In this document: piece by piece, positions 41,801 to 51,624 of the stretch
Numbering within the stretch: position 1 is the stretch's first letter
Layout: each line of letters opens with the position of its first letter
Source: Rhynchopus euleeides
Lineage: Eukaryota > Euglenozoa > Diplonemea > Diplonemida > Diplonemidae
Length of the DNA: 64,000 nt
Assembly: GCA_963210315.1 (NCBI GenBank)
Contig: OY723257.1
Coordinates: 1,612,001 to 1,676,000, forward strand
Direction of reading: 5' to 3'
Notes under the pieces: generated by a model
The model's input: the letters and a program-made list of their open reading frames with translations, nothing else
Told to the model about the DNA's origin: nothing
The model's database searches: none
Made by a program: the position numbers and the translations under genes

Positions 41801-43612
41801 GTTGAGGATGTGGTCGCGCTGCTTGCGGGTCTGGCTCAGCGCATCGGCCACGCTGTCCAGCTCCTGCACAATCCTGTCGTGCTCCGCGGTGATGCCCCCC
41901 AGCTTCTCCATCGCACGCGCCTCGATGTCCTTCTCCCGCAGGCCGGCATCCGCATCGCGCTGGACCTGCGCCTTGATCGTGGCGTTCTCCTTCTCCAGCT
42001 GCGTGTTCCGCTCCACCACCTTCTGCAGCGCGGGGCTCTTCGAACCCTCGGTTGTGATCTCCTCTGCAGACCAGCGCGCCAGGCTCTTGCGCAACTCCCC
42101 GTTCTCCAGAGACAGGGCCTGGTGGCGGGTGTTGTGCTCTGCCAGCTCGGCCTGCAGCGCAGCCACCTCCTTCCGCGAGGCGTCGCTGTCCTTGCGGAGT
42201 GTCGCGTAGTGCCCCTGCAGGTGGTAGAGCTGCTTCTCGCGCTGCTGCAGCTCACGCTGCTGCTGGTAGATCGCGGGAGCCATCGACTCGCAGGTGTTGA
42301 TAACCGACTGCTGGGTCTGCAGGAGGCGTGCGTTCTCCTCCTCCGCAAGCTCCAGGCGGGAGCGGAGGTCCAGCCACTTGCTGTACGCCGTGGACATGCT
42401 CAGGTCCAGCTCCTCCGCCACCAGGCGCTGCGCGGCGGCCAGGCGCCCCAGGGCATCCTCGTCGACAACGATGCTGTCCATCCCCAGCAGCTTCTCCATG
42501 ATGTCCTTGTCGGTCTTCCCCTCCTCCAGCCTCGACACGAAGGCCTTCAGCCGCCCGATCTCATTCTGCATGAACTGCCTGTCCCGCTCGACCCCCTCAC
42601 GCTCCCGGCGCCGCTCCGCCTCGACACCCTGGTGGAGCGTCTGCAGCTTGCGCAGCTGCTGCGCCGTCTGCTGCAGCTCCTTATGAGTCGTCTCATTCTG
42701 CGTCTTCAGGAGCGTGCTCTCGCTGTCCGCCACACGCACCTGGGTGCGCAGGTTGCGCACCTCCACGCGGAGCTGGTCCTCGCTGCTGCGGAGCTCCTTC
42801 TTCTCCTGCGTGTGGGCCGCCTTGATGTCCTCCAACGCCTTCACAGACTCCTCCAGACGATCCTGCAGAGTCCCTGCCCGGGTCTTGTAGACATCGCGCT
42901 GCGCCTCTGCGGTGACCTTCTCCGTGAGTGCCTCACGGCGCTGCTCCAGCGCCTTCTGCACCTCGGTGTCCTGCGCCTGGTTCTGCTCGGCGTGCTGCCG
43001 CTGCAGCGTGAGGCGCGACTCGTTGTTGGCACGCGTCACCTCCTCGAGCTCCTTCACCTTCGACTCCAGAAGCTCCATCTGGGAGCGCGCGCTCTTCAGC
43101 GTGTCTTTCGCGACGGATTCCGCCGCCTTCGCCTTGTCGCGCTCCTTCGACAGCCCCGCAATCTGGTTCTCGAAGTCGGCGTTCTTCTTGTCAACCTCCG
43201 GCTGGGCCAGCTGCTTGTTCTTCTCCATCTCCGCCATCAGGCGCTCGCCGAGCCGCGCCTCGCGGCTCTCCATCACAGCCTTGGCATCCTCCACCTCTGC
43301 GAAGCGCTGCTCGTACTCACGCACCTTCTCCTGCAGGGCAGCCACCTCACCCGAGAGGTCGGCAGCAACGGGCGCCGCTTCCGCCTGCTCCTCCGCAGCG
43401 GGCTCTACCACCGCAGCAGGCGCTGCCTCCGGCTCCGCCTTCTCAACGTCAGGCTGCTGCGGCTGCTCGGCCTGGGGGGCCGCGGCGGCAGCGGCGGCGG
43501 CGGCGTCGGCACCCTCAGCAGTGGGCGTGGGTGCTGCGTCGGCTGGGCTCTCCTTCTCCTCCGTCAGCGTCTCCTCCTGCGGCTTGTCAGGGGAGGCATT
43601 GTCGCCCTCCAT
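35871..43612 (-). CDS. Large coiled-coil protein, Mlp/Tpr-like nuclear basket candidate, 1,888 aa, seven exons
   Basis: Exons (minus strand): 43612-41282, 41027-40936, 40219-39580, 39359-39291, 39037-38252, 37973-36822, 36467-35871. All junctions keep phase. Donors are GTGTGT, GTATGA, GTATGG, GTATGA, GTATGG and GTATGA; all acceptors are AG after pyrimidines. An acidic, Ala/Pro-rich head (1-115) is followed by almost continuous heptad coiled coil to about 1440. Next comes a Glu/Ala-rich acidic tail with basic clusters that could be nuclear signals (SKKRGRSDD and PIKRARQ, about 1510-1530). A low-complexity C-terminus (1691-1888) contains isolated FG-like motifs (SSLFGSAP, NPFAAP, NIFAKP). Length, order and the FG-like end fit the Mlp1/Mlp2/TPR family, which anchors the basket at the inner face of nuclear pores. 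Coiled coils are easily mistaken, so a kinesin-like or Golgi coiled-coil protein is possible. The alternative acceptor CACAG for exon 4 would add two residues. Confidence 0.7.
40368..40841. mobile_element. Element M: 474-bp TA inverted-repeat element inside an intron
   Basis: The left end CTGGGGG...GCAAATACAAG mirrors the right end CTTGTATTTGCCCCCCCCCAG, with TA at both flanks (40366-40367, 40842-40843). Internal copies of CAAATACAAGAGTATA, often as palindromes (40478-40511, 40717-40748), resemble the terminal motif. It lies in the second intron of the coiled-coil gene, the longest one at 716 bp, and leaves both splice sites intact. Confidence 0.7.
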
Positions 43613-44867
43613 CAGGGGCTGCGTGTGGGAGGCGTGCCCCCTCACCTGCTGCAGGGCTGGGTGTGCAGGGGGTGGTGTCGTGGTGGGGTGTGGCGTGGTG
43701 GTGGCAAAGGGATCTCCTCCGTGAATCGTGTGGCACATTCCCAGCTGCTGCTGAGCAGCAGCTGGGACTGTGACGTGCACGTTGTACTCACATCAACTGA
43801 GGTCCAGGCTGCTGGCCCTGGCTTTGGCTGTGGCTGGGATGCGTGTCCCGGTGACTGGGTTACAGGGAGATGCGGGTCTGGGGCGTGGGGAGTGGTGGCA
43901 GAGCTTCGCATCATGAGAAAATCGCCCCGAGTTGCCAGCTCGCTGTATAATATTCGTTCTCCCTAAACCCTCCCTTTCCACCAATCCCGGGTTTCGACAC
44001 CCAAAGACGTAAGATCTGGCTTTTCGAAGACGACCAACCGTGGCATGTTGTGACCACCTTCTTCTTCTTCTTGTCTTCCTGCGTCCAAAAGGCATCCAAA
44101 GAACCGCCCATCCTGTCGGATTTGAGGCTAGCTCGGGAGGTAAACCTTGAGAGCACCTTTGTCGCAGGGGTGCACACACCCCACCGGGGTGAGTGGGTGT
44201 GTGTCGCAGGCCTCAACAAAGGGGGAATCTACAGACAGCTTTCGCATTGCATCGACGGCTGCACTTTCTTTCGCCTTCTTTCTGGCTTCTATCGCCGTCT
44301 CCATCACACTTGCATGTCGTTTGAATTGTTGCCGAGCAGTAACTTGCAGGCAACCCCTGCACAAACTAGCCACCTATGGCTGTGGAGCCCGGCACCTCCC
44401 TGCTCCACCCGGGGTTGCGGGTTTGCGGCAGTTCTTGATTTTATGGCGCAGCACGGGCAGTGCCCATGCCACATGTATCGTTTGAACAATCTTTGTTGTT
44501 TTGAGAAACGGGGGGTGTTGCCGCAAGCTTCAGGATAGGGGTGGAATGGGAGGGGATGGGGGGAGAGGATGACACCCAGGAACCTATACGCACATGGAGC
44601 AACCCACACAAATAGGCCATGATCTGTGCAGGGGTGAACCTGCTCGAAATGTGGCACACACGACATACAGAACACACCCCCAACCCGTCATGAAATCGGA
44701 CGTGTGTTTTGTCAAATTTGAGAAATCCCCCCCCCCCACCGAACCAGCCCCTCTGCAGGGCCCAACAAGCCACAAAAAAAACCCCCCCCCCCACCCTCCC
44801 ACACACGACTGAAAACACTTCCAGCGGAAACACCACTGGACCCCCCACACACCTCCCCGCTTCTCCT
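43613..44867. other. Intergenic between the coiled-coil gene and the zinc-ribbon/SPRY-like gene
   Basis: A minus-strand frame at 44373-44128 (81 residues, with a helical stretch METAIEARKKAKESAAVDAM) might be a small gene, but its third-position bias is weak and the C-terminus is unconvincing. CACGCAG|CCCCTGATG just before the coiled-coil start is a candidate leader acceptor. Confidence 0.35.
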
Positions 44868-45704
44868 TTAATTAACCCACTCCACACTGTCCCCCACAGT
44901 GTTGAGGGTCACAAAGGGGTAGCAGAAGTCCTGAGTGTAGCGGTGGGGCACCGGGACCGGCTCTTCCGTCAGAGGCATGCCGTTGATGCTGAAGGAGGCC
45001 TCTGAGGACGCGGTGTCGATCGTGACGGAGACGAGGACCCGGTCGGCATCTTCGGTGAGCGCCTCCTGCAGGAGGCTGTGCGGAGCAACCCGTGTCCCAT
45101 CCCCATCGAGCACCACCTCCAGGCCGTGCGCGCCCCCACCGATCTGCAGCGCGAAGCAGTTGTCAGGATATGAACTCAGCGGCTGCAGCGCATGCCTCTC
45201 CCCTCGCTCGGAGAGGTTCGCAAAGTCGGTCGGCCGGCACACCCCCACCAGATAGAGGTTCCCCAGCACAGACTCACACGCCGTCGACAGGAGGACGGTG
45301 AAGGTGAACTCACCCCACATCGGATGCAGGGGGCGGCCCCACAGCGCGGCGTAGCCACCATAGCAGCTGTCGGGATCCATGCTCCCTGGGAAGACCAGTG
45401 TCTGCCGTTTCTGCCCCAGAGGCAGCAGCTTGGGGTGGTAGGGCGACCAGCGGGCACGCCCGCCCTTCAGCCCCCTGGGTGCCCAGCCCGCGATGGTGCG
45501 GAGGATTTCAGACGGGAGGCGCAGCTCGCGCGCAGCCCAGAAGAGAATCGCGCGTGGGTCGAAGGAGGCACCCTTCGCAAGGCCCCCCTGGCTCGTCCCG
45601 CAGACAAGGCAGAATATAGAGACATCGGGGATGAGGTTCCCGCACCCCCGGCACTGCAGTGTCACGCGGTTCACAGCGATGCGTGACCCGGAGGCGCCAG
45701 GCAT
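44868..45704 (-). CDS. Zinc-ribbon plus SPRY-like domain protein, 278 aa
   Basis: A single exon. A four-cysteine zinc ribbon is visible at C18, C21, C32 and C35 (CRGCGN and CLVCGTS). From about residue 110 to the end the pattern fits a SPRY/B30.2-type beta-sandwich: WGEFTFTVLL, LGNLYLVGVC, FALQIGGGAHGLEVVLDGDG, VSVTIDTASSEASFSINGMP, and the closing CYPFVTLNTVGDSVEWVN, which resembles the family's last strands. SPRY domains bind protein partners, often as substrate receptors; the partner here is unknown. A short Arg/Leu-rich segment lies between the domains. Codon use is GC3-rich like the neighbouring genes. Confidence 0.65.
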   Translation of the reverse strand: MPGASGSRIAVNRVTLQCRGCGNLIPDVSIFCLVCGTSQGGLAKGASFDPRAILFWAARELRLPSEILRTIAGWAPRGLKGGRARWSPYHPKLLPLGQKRQTLVFPGSMDPDSCYGGYAALWGRPLHPMWGEFTFTVLLSTACESVLGNLYLVGVCRPTDFANLSERGERHALQPLSSYPDNCFALQIGGGAHGLEVVLDGDGTRVAPHSLLQEALTEDADRVLVSVTIDTASSEASFSINGMPLTEEPVPVPHRYTQDFCYPFVTLNTVGDSVEWVN

Positions 45705-46702
45705 GGTGGGGGGGTGGGGGTGGGCCTAGTGAGGCCTCGCCCGAGTCACCCGCTTCCCCCGCGAGCGCGTCGGGTAGGGTGTCCCCTGTGTGTGGTGTTT
45801 TGGTGTGTGTGGGTTTGACACAGCAGGGCAGGCCTGCGGCACGCAGTGTTGGGTGGGTGGGGAGGGGGGTGGGTGGGGGCTGGGGCACCAACGCCACATT
45901 TTTTTGGGCTTTTGTTGTTGTTGTTGAAAATGCAGCATTCCGGTCGTTGGGTTTTCCCCGGAGATCTGGTGCTGGCTGAGCGGCTGCCTGTTGTGCCGGG
46001 TCGCTGCGGTTGCGATGCGAGTCTCACCCGGGGCAGCCGCTGAGCCAGACACCATTTGATGTCGGGGCGAGCTGCAACGCTGGCAGCAGCAGCGGTGTTT
46101 TTTTTCAAACGGTTCGGTCGCCTGTATTATTTCAGTCCTGCGGGCGACCAGCAGCGAGTTTGCGGCGTACCCGATTTGCTTCGCTTCGAAACTGTAAGCC
46201 CCCCTCCCTCCCTTGTTGCTTTGGCTGGCTTCACACCCCCCCCCCCCATGTCCCCCCCCCTCCACCCCTCAGAAAACAGGTCCGGCAAGAACCGCACCCG
46301 TTTCAACCCGGGGGGGCACAAGAGAGTAAAACTGAAAAATGGAAAAAAAATAAACAACGCCGACACGGCTGTAATGTGTCGCTGCTACCCGCTGCTGCTG
46401 CTGATGTAGGACAAAAAAAAGTTGCAATCGCGGTTCCTTTTGCCCCCCAGCTTTTGCGGTTCCTCTTTTTTTTTTCCCGCCATTTTTTATTTCCCCTGTC
46501 GGTGCATGCGGCAGGCTCGCATACACCAAACCTCCCCCGATCTCACCCAACAAGGTTTCCCTCATCACCACCCCTACTCCCGGGAAAATGTTTTGGTACA
46601 CTGCCCAGCCCTCAGCCACCTTATCGTTGTTGGTGCCGCCCCCACCCTGATGCGAAGGCACGCGATCAGGGGACGAGCGGCACGACGCTCAATGCGCACA
46701 GT
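45705..46702. other. Intergenic, C- and G-runs; no gene seen
   Basis: 3' region of the ATP synthase subunit c gene and leader of the zinc-ribbon/SPRY-like gene. Frames on both strands are low-complexity. Confidence 0.5.
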
Positions 46703-47671
46703 CTACGCGAAGAGCATGAGGAAGGCAATCATCAGGGCGAACAGGCCGATCGCCTCAGTCAGGGCGAAGCCCAGGATGGCGTAGTTGAACAGGGCGCGCA
46801 TCAGGTTGGGCTGGCTGTGGCGGGTGGGAGGGGGGGTAAGGTGCATAGGTGCATATGAATGAGCGAGCAACACACAGTGGAGTCAGAACCAGATTTCAAT
46901 CGGTGCGCTCTCAGATTGCACTCACAGATTACCGCGTGGATGTGGGTAGTGTATGTGGTGGCGTGGCCACGTATGATCCGAATTGGGTTGACACAACGCG
47001 AATCACTGCCTTGCCCTCCCCTTGCTCTGAAGAGGGGGAGGCACCTTCGCTATAATATGATGTGATGTGATGTGCGGGTGTAGCTGATCCCGACCGGGCG
47101 ACACTGCCTTCCTCTCTTCCTCCCTTGCCCCAGCACAGGCCACATACCGGGCGGCGGCGAGCAGGAAGCTGCCGAAGACGTTACCGATACCAACACCCAC
47201 ACCCGCCAGGGCGATCGCCGACAGACCGGTGCCGACGTAGTTCAGGCCGCTCACCGTCACCTGCAGCGAGCTGCTGTTACGAACCTGTGGGTGGTGGTGT
47301 GTGCATAGAGTGTCTTGGCTTGTTAATCGTGGCTGCACCCACGGTGGCCTTCACGGAGAGGAAACAGGCGGTTGGCACAATTCCTGCACGGTTACGAGTG
47401 GGCCAACCTCAGCCTCGGGGTAGCAACCGCTTGCCCTGCAGGCCAGGGGCACCCAGACCCCCCTGTGTGGTCTACTGCCCATCTTCTGCAGCACCAGCCT
47501 GCATGCGCAAACCGTGGTTTGGCCCACTCACCCCTCATATGATGTTGGGCAAACTATCGCGGCAGCTGCCCCACCCCACTGTGCACCACCCACCCCTTAC
47601 CCCGCACTGCAGCCCAAGCATACCTGGGCCTTTGCCGCCAGGCGGGGCGCAACACGGCTGACACGCATCAT
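46703..47671 (-). CDS. ATP9: Mitochondrial ATP synthase subunit c (F0 proteolipid), 98 aa, three exons
   Basis: Exons (minus strand): 47671-47624, 47284-47148, 46814-46703; introns of 339 and 333 bp. Donors are CAG|GTATGC and CG|GTATGT; acceptors are CCCACAG|GTT and GCCACAG|CCA. The joined frame is 297 bp with stop TAG. Exon 1 is a basic presequence ([16 protein letters not shown]). Exon 2 gives the first membrane helix with the glycine ladder ([12 protein letters not shown]). The polar loop ARQPN is assembled across intron 2. Exon 3 gives the second helix ([20 protein letters not shown]), whose Glu in LTEAIG is the proton-binding carboxylate. The protein forms the rotor ring of complex V in the inner membrane. 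The [14 protein letters not shown] style and [10 protein letters not shown] helix match euglenozoan subunit c. A CCCCCCTGCAG leader-acceptor candidate lies about 40 bases upstream. Confidence 0.95.
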
Positions 47672-48318
47672 TTTGATAAGAGGAAGGTGTGAAGGAAGCG
47701 CAACAAAGGCTGCAGGGGGGTGTGTGTTGAGTGTGTGGCGGGGTGTCTTGTGTGTCAGAGTCGCACTGCTTGTGTGCAAAGGACACCAGTCACAGCAGCG
47801 GCCTGCACGATACCCACTCGTCACAACACAGCAGGTGGCTGGGGTGGCAAGTTTGGCATGACTCGGGCAACGTGCAACGTGTAGGGGGGGGGAGGGGGAG
47901 GGAGGAGAGGGGGGGGATATGAGGCCTGCCTGTGGCCAGAGGCATCCAACCCCGAAGCATCTCGTTGTGCGGCATGTGCGTGTGGATCCCAAAGCCACAC
48001 ACACACATACACATCCTTCACCCCACCCCCCACCACCCCACCTGGCTGAATAAACCAAATCCACGGGGCTGCATCGCCTCGCAATGAGAGGGGGTGGGCA
48101 GTGCCCGAGAGCACACAGGTGTGCAGTGTGCAGTGCACACCGATACTATACTTGACTGCAGTGCTGCCTGTGACCACATGGATAACATGGATAGGTTACC
48201 GCACACAGCGGGATCAGCTGGGCTGTGCAATATACGCTGAGCGGGTGACTGTGCGCCTTGCAGACACACCATCCGCGCAGTGCTTCTGTTTTCTACTCCT
48301 GGGCCTTGTGCTCTTCCT
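47672..48318. other. Intergenic between the ATP synthase gene and the next gene upstream
   Basis: No gene is seen. Includes a G/A-rich run (47886-47920). Confidence 0.5.
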
Positions 48319-50166
48319 CTAGGGCGACTCAACCTGGAAGTGCTGCTTGAGCCATGCTTTGAGGGGTTCCGTGCAGGGCCGTGGCAGGTACCCTGCGGCA
48401 GGCGGGGACGCTGTGCGCAGGGACTCCTTTGCCGCAGGCGACTCGGCGATCCCCCGCAGCAGCACCCCCAGCACCGGGCTGTAGGGGGGGCGGAAGTGGC
48501 CCTGGCACAGGGCGAGGGAGAGGTGCAGCACACGCCTGTCCACGCGGGGCACGTCCTTCACGGCAGCATCCCTCACCAGCGCGAGGTAGGCGATGGGGGA
48601 AGGCGCAGCCGCTGCAAGCACCCAATACGCCGCACAGCAGTCCAGCAGCAGGTGCTGCGGCATGTCCTCCTCGCTGCCCTGCTGCACCAGGGCCCACACC
48701 GCCGTGCGCACCATCTCGTGTTCAGCCAGGGCCCGCCGCACGGTGCAGATGTCCAGCACTCCGCGGAGCAGGCTGCGCACCACACCCTGCAGCGACTCCT
48801 CCGACGCCAGTGTGATGACGTGCTCCAGAAGGCGCAGGTACCCCGCCAGCGTGACGCAGGCAGCCACCCCGCAGGAGGCTGCCGTGCTGCGCAGGCGCAG
48901 GAGGTTCGCCACAACCAGGTCCCCCGCATGCTGCTCGTCGGCATACTGCGCCAGCTCTGCCAGGTGCCGCACGGCGTCCACCACATACGGCGTATGCGGC
49001 ACCCCGTCGCCGGCACCGCCCCCACCCCCCGCCGCCTCCGCACACTGCTGCAGGTGGTCCCCCACATCCTGCAGCAGCTCGACCCACCCACCGGCAGCGC
49101 TGCCCTCGGCAGCCTCACGCCCCACCTTCTGGCACACGAGGGACAGCAGCACCGTGTTGCACGACACCTCCGCCTGCCACGGGGCGGCGCTGCCCGGGGC
49201 TGCGAGGCGCGCCCGCTTCCTCGCGGGACCCCCGCCCCCGCCCCCCTCCCCATCGCAGCTCTCCTCGCCATCCTCGCTGCCGCTGCCCGCAGCACCGTTG
49301 CTGCGGATCTTCTCGGCGTCCGCAGCGAAGAGCGACGCGCTGGACTCCAGAGCAGCCTTCACCGCAGGGGGGTCCAGGGGGAACATGGCGGAGACGTGCA
49401 GCGCGCCACGCTCGGGCAGCAGCGCGGATTGAAGGGCATGCAGCACAGCACGCGCCTTCTGGGGGGACAGGCGTGGGTCCGGCGCAGCCCCGGAGGCGAT
49501 CGCGCTGAGCTTGCTCGTTGCGTAGTGTGTGGCAGCGTAGCTGATGCGGCAGGCTCGCGTCAGGATGTCGGTGCGTGACTGCAGGGTGGGGTCGTCCCGG
49601 CTGACGGATGCCGCAACCACACTGAGGATAACCCTGTCGAGGACGTCGTGGAATGACGCCGCCACCGCGGCGTGGACAGACGGGGAGAAGGGAGGGGGCT
49701 GTGCCCTCCCGCAGCACCGCTTGATCTTCAGAAGCGCGAAGCGCAGGAAGGGCGACGCCCAGTGGGCAAACCGCAGCTCGCACAGCACCTCGGCAGTGGC
49801 GGGGTAGGCTGTGGTGGGGTCGACCCACTTCGGCGGGCGGGCCCACCGGAGGAAGGCTGCGTCCAGCCCTGCGAGCTTCTCCGGGCAGGAGAAGGCGGTG
49901 CGGAGGGCCTGCTGCAGGACGTCGTTGATGAGGGCCGTGAGGTCGGTGGGGGGTGTGTGGAGCAGCGCTTCGAAGGACTGGAGGGCTTCCATCAGGGCGT
50001 TGCAGGCGGCGGGCTGCCCGGCGTAGCCGTCTGCGAGGAGGGCATTGACTTCGTTGGCGCGGCCCCCGGAGGCCAGGTGCTGCCTGACAGACTCCTGCAC
50101 GGCATCCCTCCCTCCCAACACAGCATCGCGCTCACTCAGCGGTCCTGTGCGTCTGCTCTCAGCCAT
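48319..50166 (-). CDS. Helical protein with basic nuclear-type signal, 615 aa, unknown function
   Basis: A single exon. ATG 50166 is chosen over an upstream in-frame ATG because CTACACAG|ATGCGGG, seven bases before it, looks like a leader acceptor and the protein character changes there (MAESRRTGPLSERDAV). The sequence is rich in amphipathic helices throughout (VLQQALRTAFSCPEKLAGLD; FHDVLDRVILSVVAASV; LLRLRSTAASCGVAACVTLA), like a HEAT/ARM solenoid. A Ser/Asp/Gly-rich acidic loop is followed by PARKRARLA near the middle, a likely nuclear localisation signal. I do not recognise the family. Strong GC3 bias and lack of breaks make it a real gene. Confidence 0.7.
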   Translation of the reverse strand: MAESRRTGPLSERDAVLGGRDAVQESVRQHLASGGRANEVNALLADGYAGQPAACNALMEALQSFEALLHTPPTDLTALINDVLQQALRTAFSCPEKLAGLDAAFLRWARPPKWVDPTTAYPATAEVLCELRFAHWASPFLRFALLKIKRCCGRAQPPPFSPSVHAAVAASFHDVLDRVILSVVAASVSRDDPTLQSRTDILTRACRISYAATHYATSKLSAIASGAAPDPRLSPQKARAVLHALQSALLPERGALHVSAMFPLDPPAVKAALESSASLFAADAEKIRSNGAAGSGSEDGEESCDGEGGGGGGPARKRARLAAPGSAAPWQAEVSCNTVLLSLVCQKVGREAAEGSAAGGWVELLQDVGDHLQQCAEAAGGGGGAGDGVPHTPYVVDAVRHLAELAQYADEQHAGDLVVANLLRLRSTAASCGVAACVTLAGYLRLLEHVITLASEESLQGVVRSLLRGVLDICTVRRALAEHEMVRTAVWALVQQGSEEDMPQHLLLDCCAAYWVLAAAAPSPIAYLALVRDAAVKDVPRVDRRVLHLSLALCQGHFRPPYSPVLGVLLRGIAESPAAKESLRTASPPAAGYLPRPCTEPLKAWLKQHFQVESP

Positions 50167-50402
50167 CCCGCATCTGTGTAGCTGGGTGGGTGGGGTGGGT
50201 GATGTTGTGACATAGCGAAAATATATGATGTTGGTTGTTGTGTTATGCATCAAATCACACCGCGCGACATCACTTCAAGGCGCTGGGGGGTGTTTTGATC
50301 GTCGAGAGTGAATGGAAAAGCAAGTCGGGGGTGGAAGGGGGGGGGGGGGGAAGGGCCGTCCAACACATCTATCTGCGGTTTCCCCACTCGAAAAACCCGC
50401 AT

Positions 50403-51624
50403 ATGTATATGGGCTCGTCCAAACCCCCCCCCCCCAAAGTGTACCTTTTTGGGATTTTTTGGGGTTTTCCCCAAAATATCTGAGTTCTGGGCACCAGAAG
50501 TGATGTGGGGTGGGTCTGGGGGCTGGGGGTCGTAGTCCCCGCACTGATGTGCCCTCAAACTGTCCTTTTTTGGGGGTGATTTCCCTCTATTTTGGCCCAT
50601 CTGGAGCCTGTGGAAGTAGGCATCCCTGGTTACAGGTTGGGTGTTTTCCCCCCCCGGTGGGGAGCCTTTCCCACCCTCCATCCAGGCCACTTTACACGCC
50701 GGGAGCGTGAAGTGAGCTCGAGGGAGTGTAAAGTGGTTTACACTCCCTCCAGCTCACTTTACACTCCCTGCGGGTGACACGCTGTAAATTACCGCTGAAA
50801 ACCGGTCAAAAACGCGATTTTTGCTGTTTTTGGGCGACTTCGGGCAAGGCTCGGGAGGGCTTGAAAGGTCTCCCGAGTGTGGAGAGAGGAAGCGAACAAA
50901 CTCCCTCCCAGGCGCCGCATTCTCAGGAGCGAAAAATGCCCTCGAGGGCGCTTAGCACCCTCGAGGCATTTTTCGCCTCCCTCGAGGGTCATTTGGGGCT
51001 TCCCCGCCCCGGGAGGGACGTAAATGCTCACTGTTGTATGCTGAGCCTTCCGCACAAGACGAGGGGCCGTTTAGCGCAGCCTATCCGCTCCTTCATTGGG
51101 AGTGAACAAGGTCGAGTGGTCACCCCTGCTGTGCGTGTGAAGAGTGAATCCACCAACAAGGCCTGGCCCCTGAGGGAACCCATCGTTCAGAGCGTGCACG
51201 ACAGTACGACCAGTACCGCCCTTCTTCTTTCTAGCTGCTCTTCTTGGAAACTCGAGTGTTGCGAGGAGCTCTGTTCACTTCGTACAGCTGTAGCCAGCAT
51301 TGCACTGGGGAGCTCATCACCAAATCTGCTAAAGGGTTTCTTCGCAGTGCCCGCGACCGCCGTACGCTGCCCTTTGCTGCTCTCAAACCCCGTGTTCTGG
51401 GGCGGCAGCGCTTTCAGGGTTCTGCAAGCTCCTTTAGAGCCTTCATAGTCAGCCTGGGCCTGTTGGGAGACGGGGAATGCCCTCTCTGGGTGTCGGGATG
51501 TGAAAATATACATTTTCGGGGGTGGGGGTTGGGCCAAACCACCGGAAAATTCGAAAAAGTGAAAAAATCCCAAAAAGGTACACTTTGGGGGGGGGGGGTT
51601 TTGGACGAGGTCATATATCTCTCA
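50403..51624. mobile_element. Element J: about 1.2 kb with imperfect inverted ends
   Basis: CTCGTCCAAA, a C-run and then AAAGTGTACCTTTTTGGGAT at 50411-50458 are mirrored at 51563-51615. Inside are a hairpin (GCGAAAAATGCC...GGCATTTTTCGC with CCTCGAGGG arms, about 50929-50976), repeats of CTTTACACTCCC (50690-50770), and a minus-strand frame (about 51480-51187) without family features. The ends are not sharp and no target duplication is evident. Confidence 0.45.

Noticed and set aside
41225-43966. A 913-residue plus-strand Leu-rich protein
   Set aside because: Antisense of the coiled-coil exon; Gln/Glu/Ala codons read in reverse give Leu/Arg runs.
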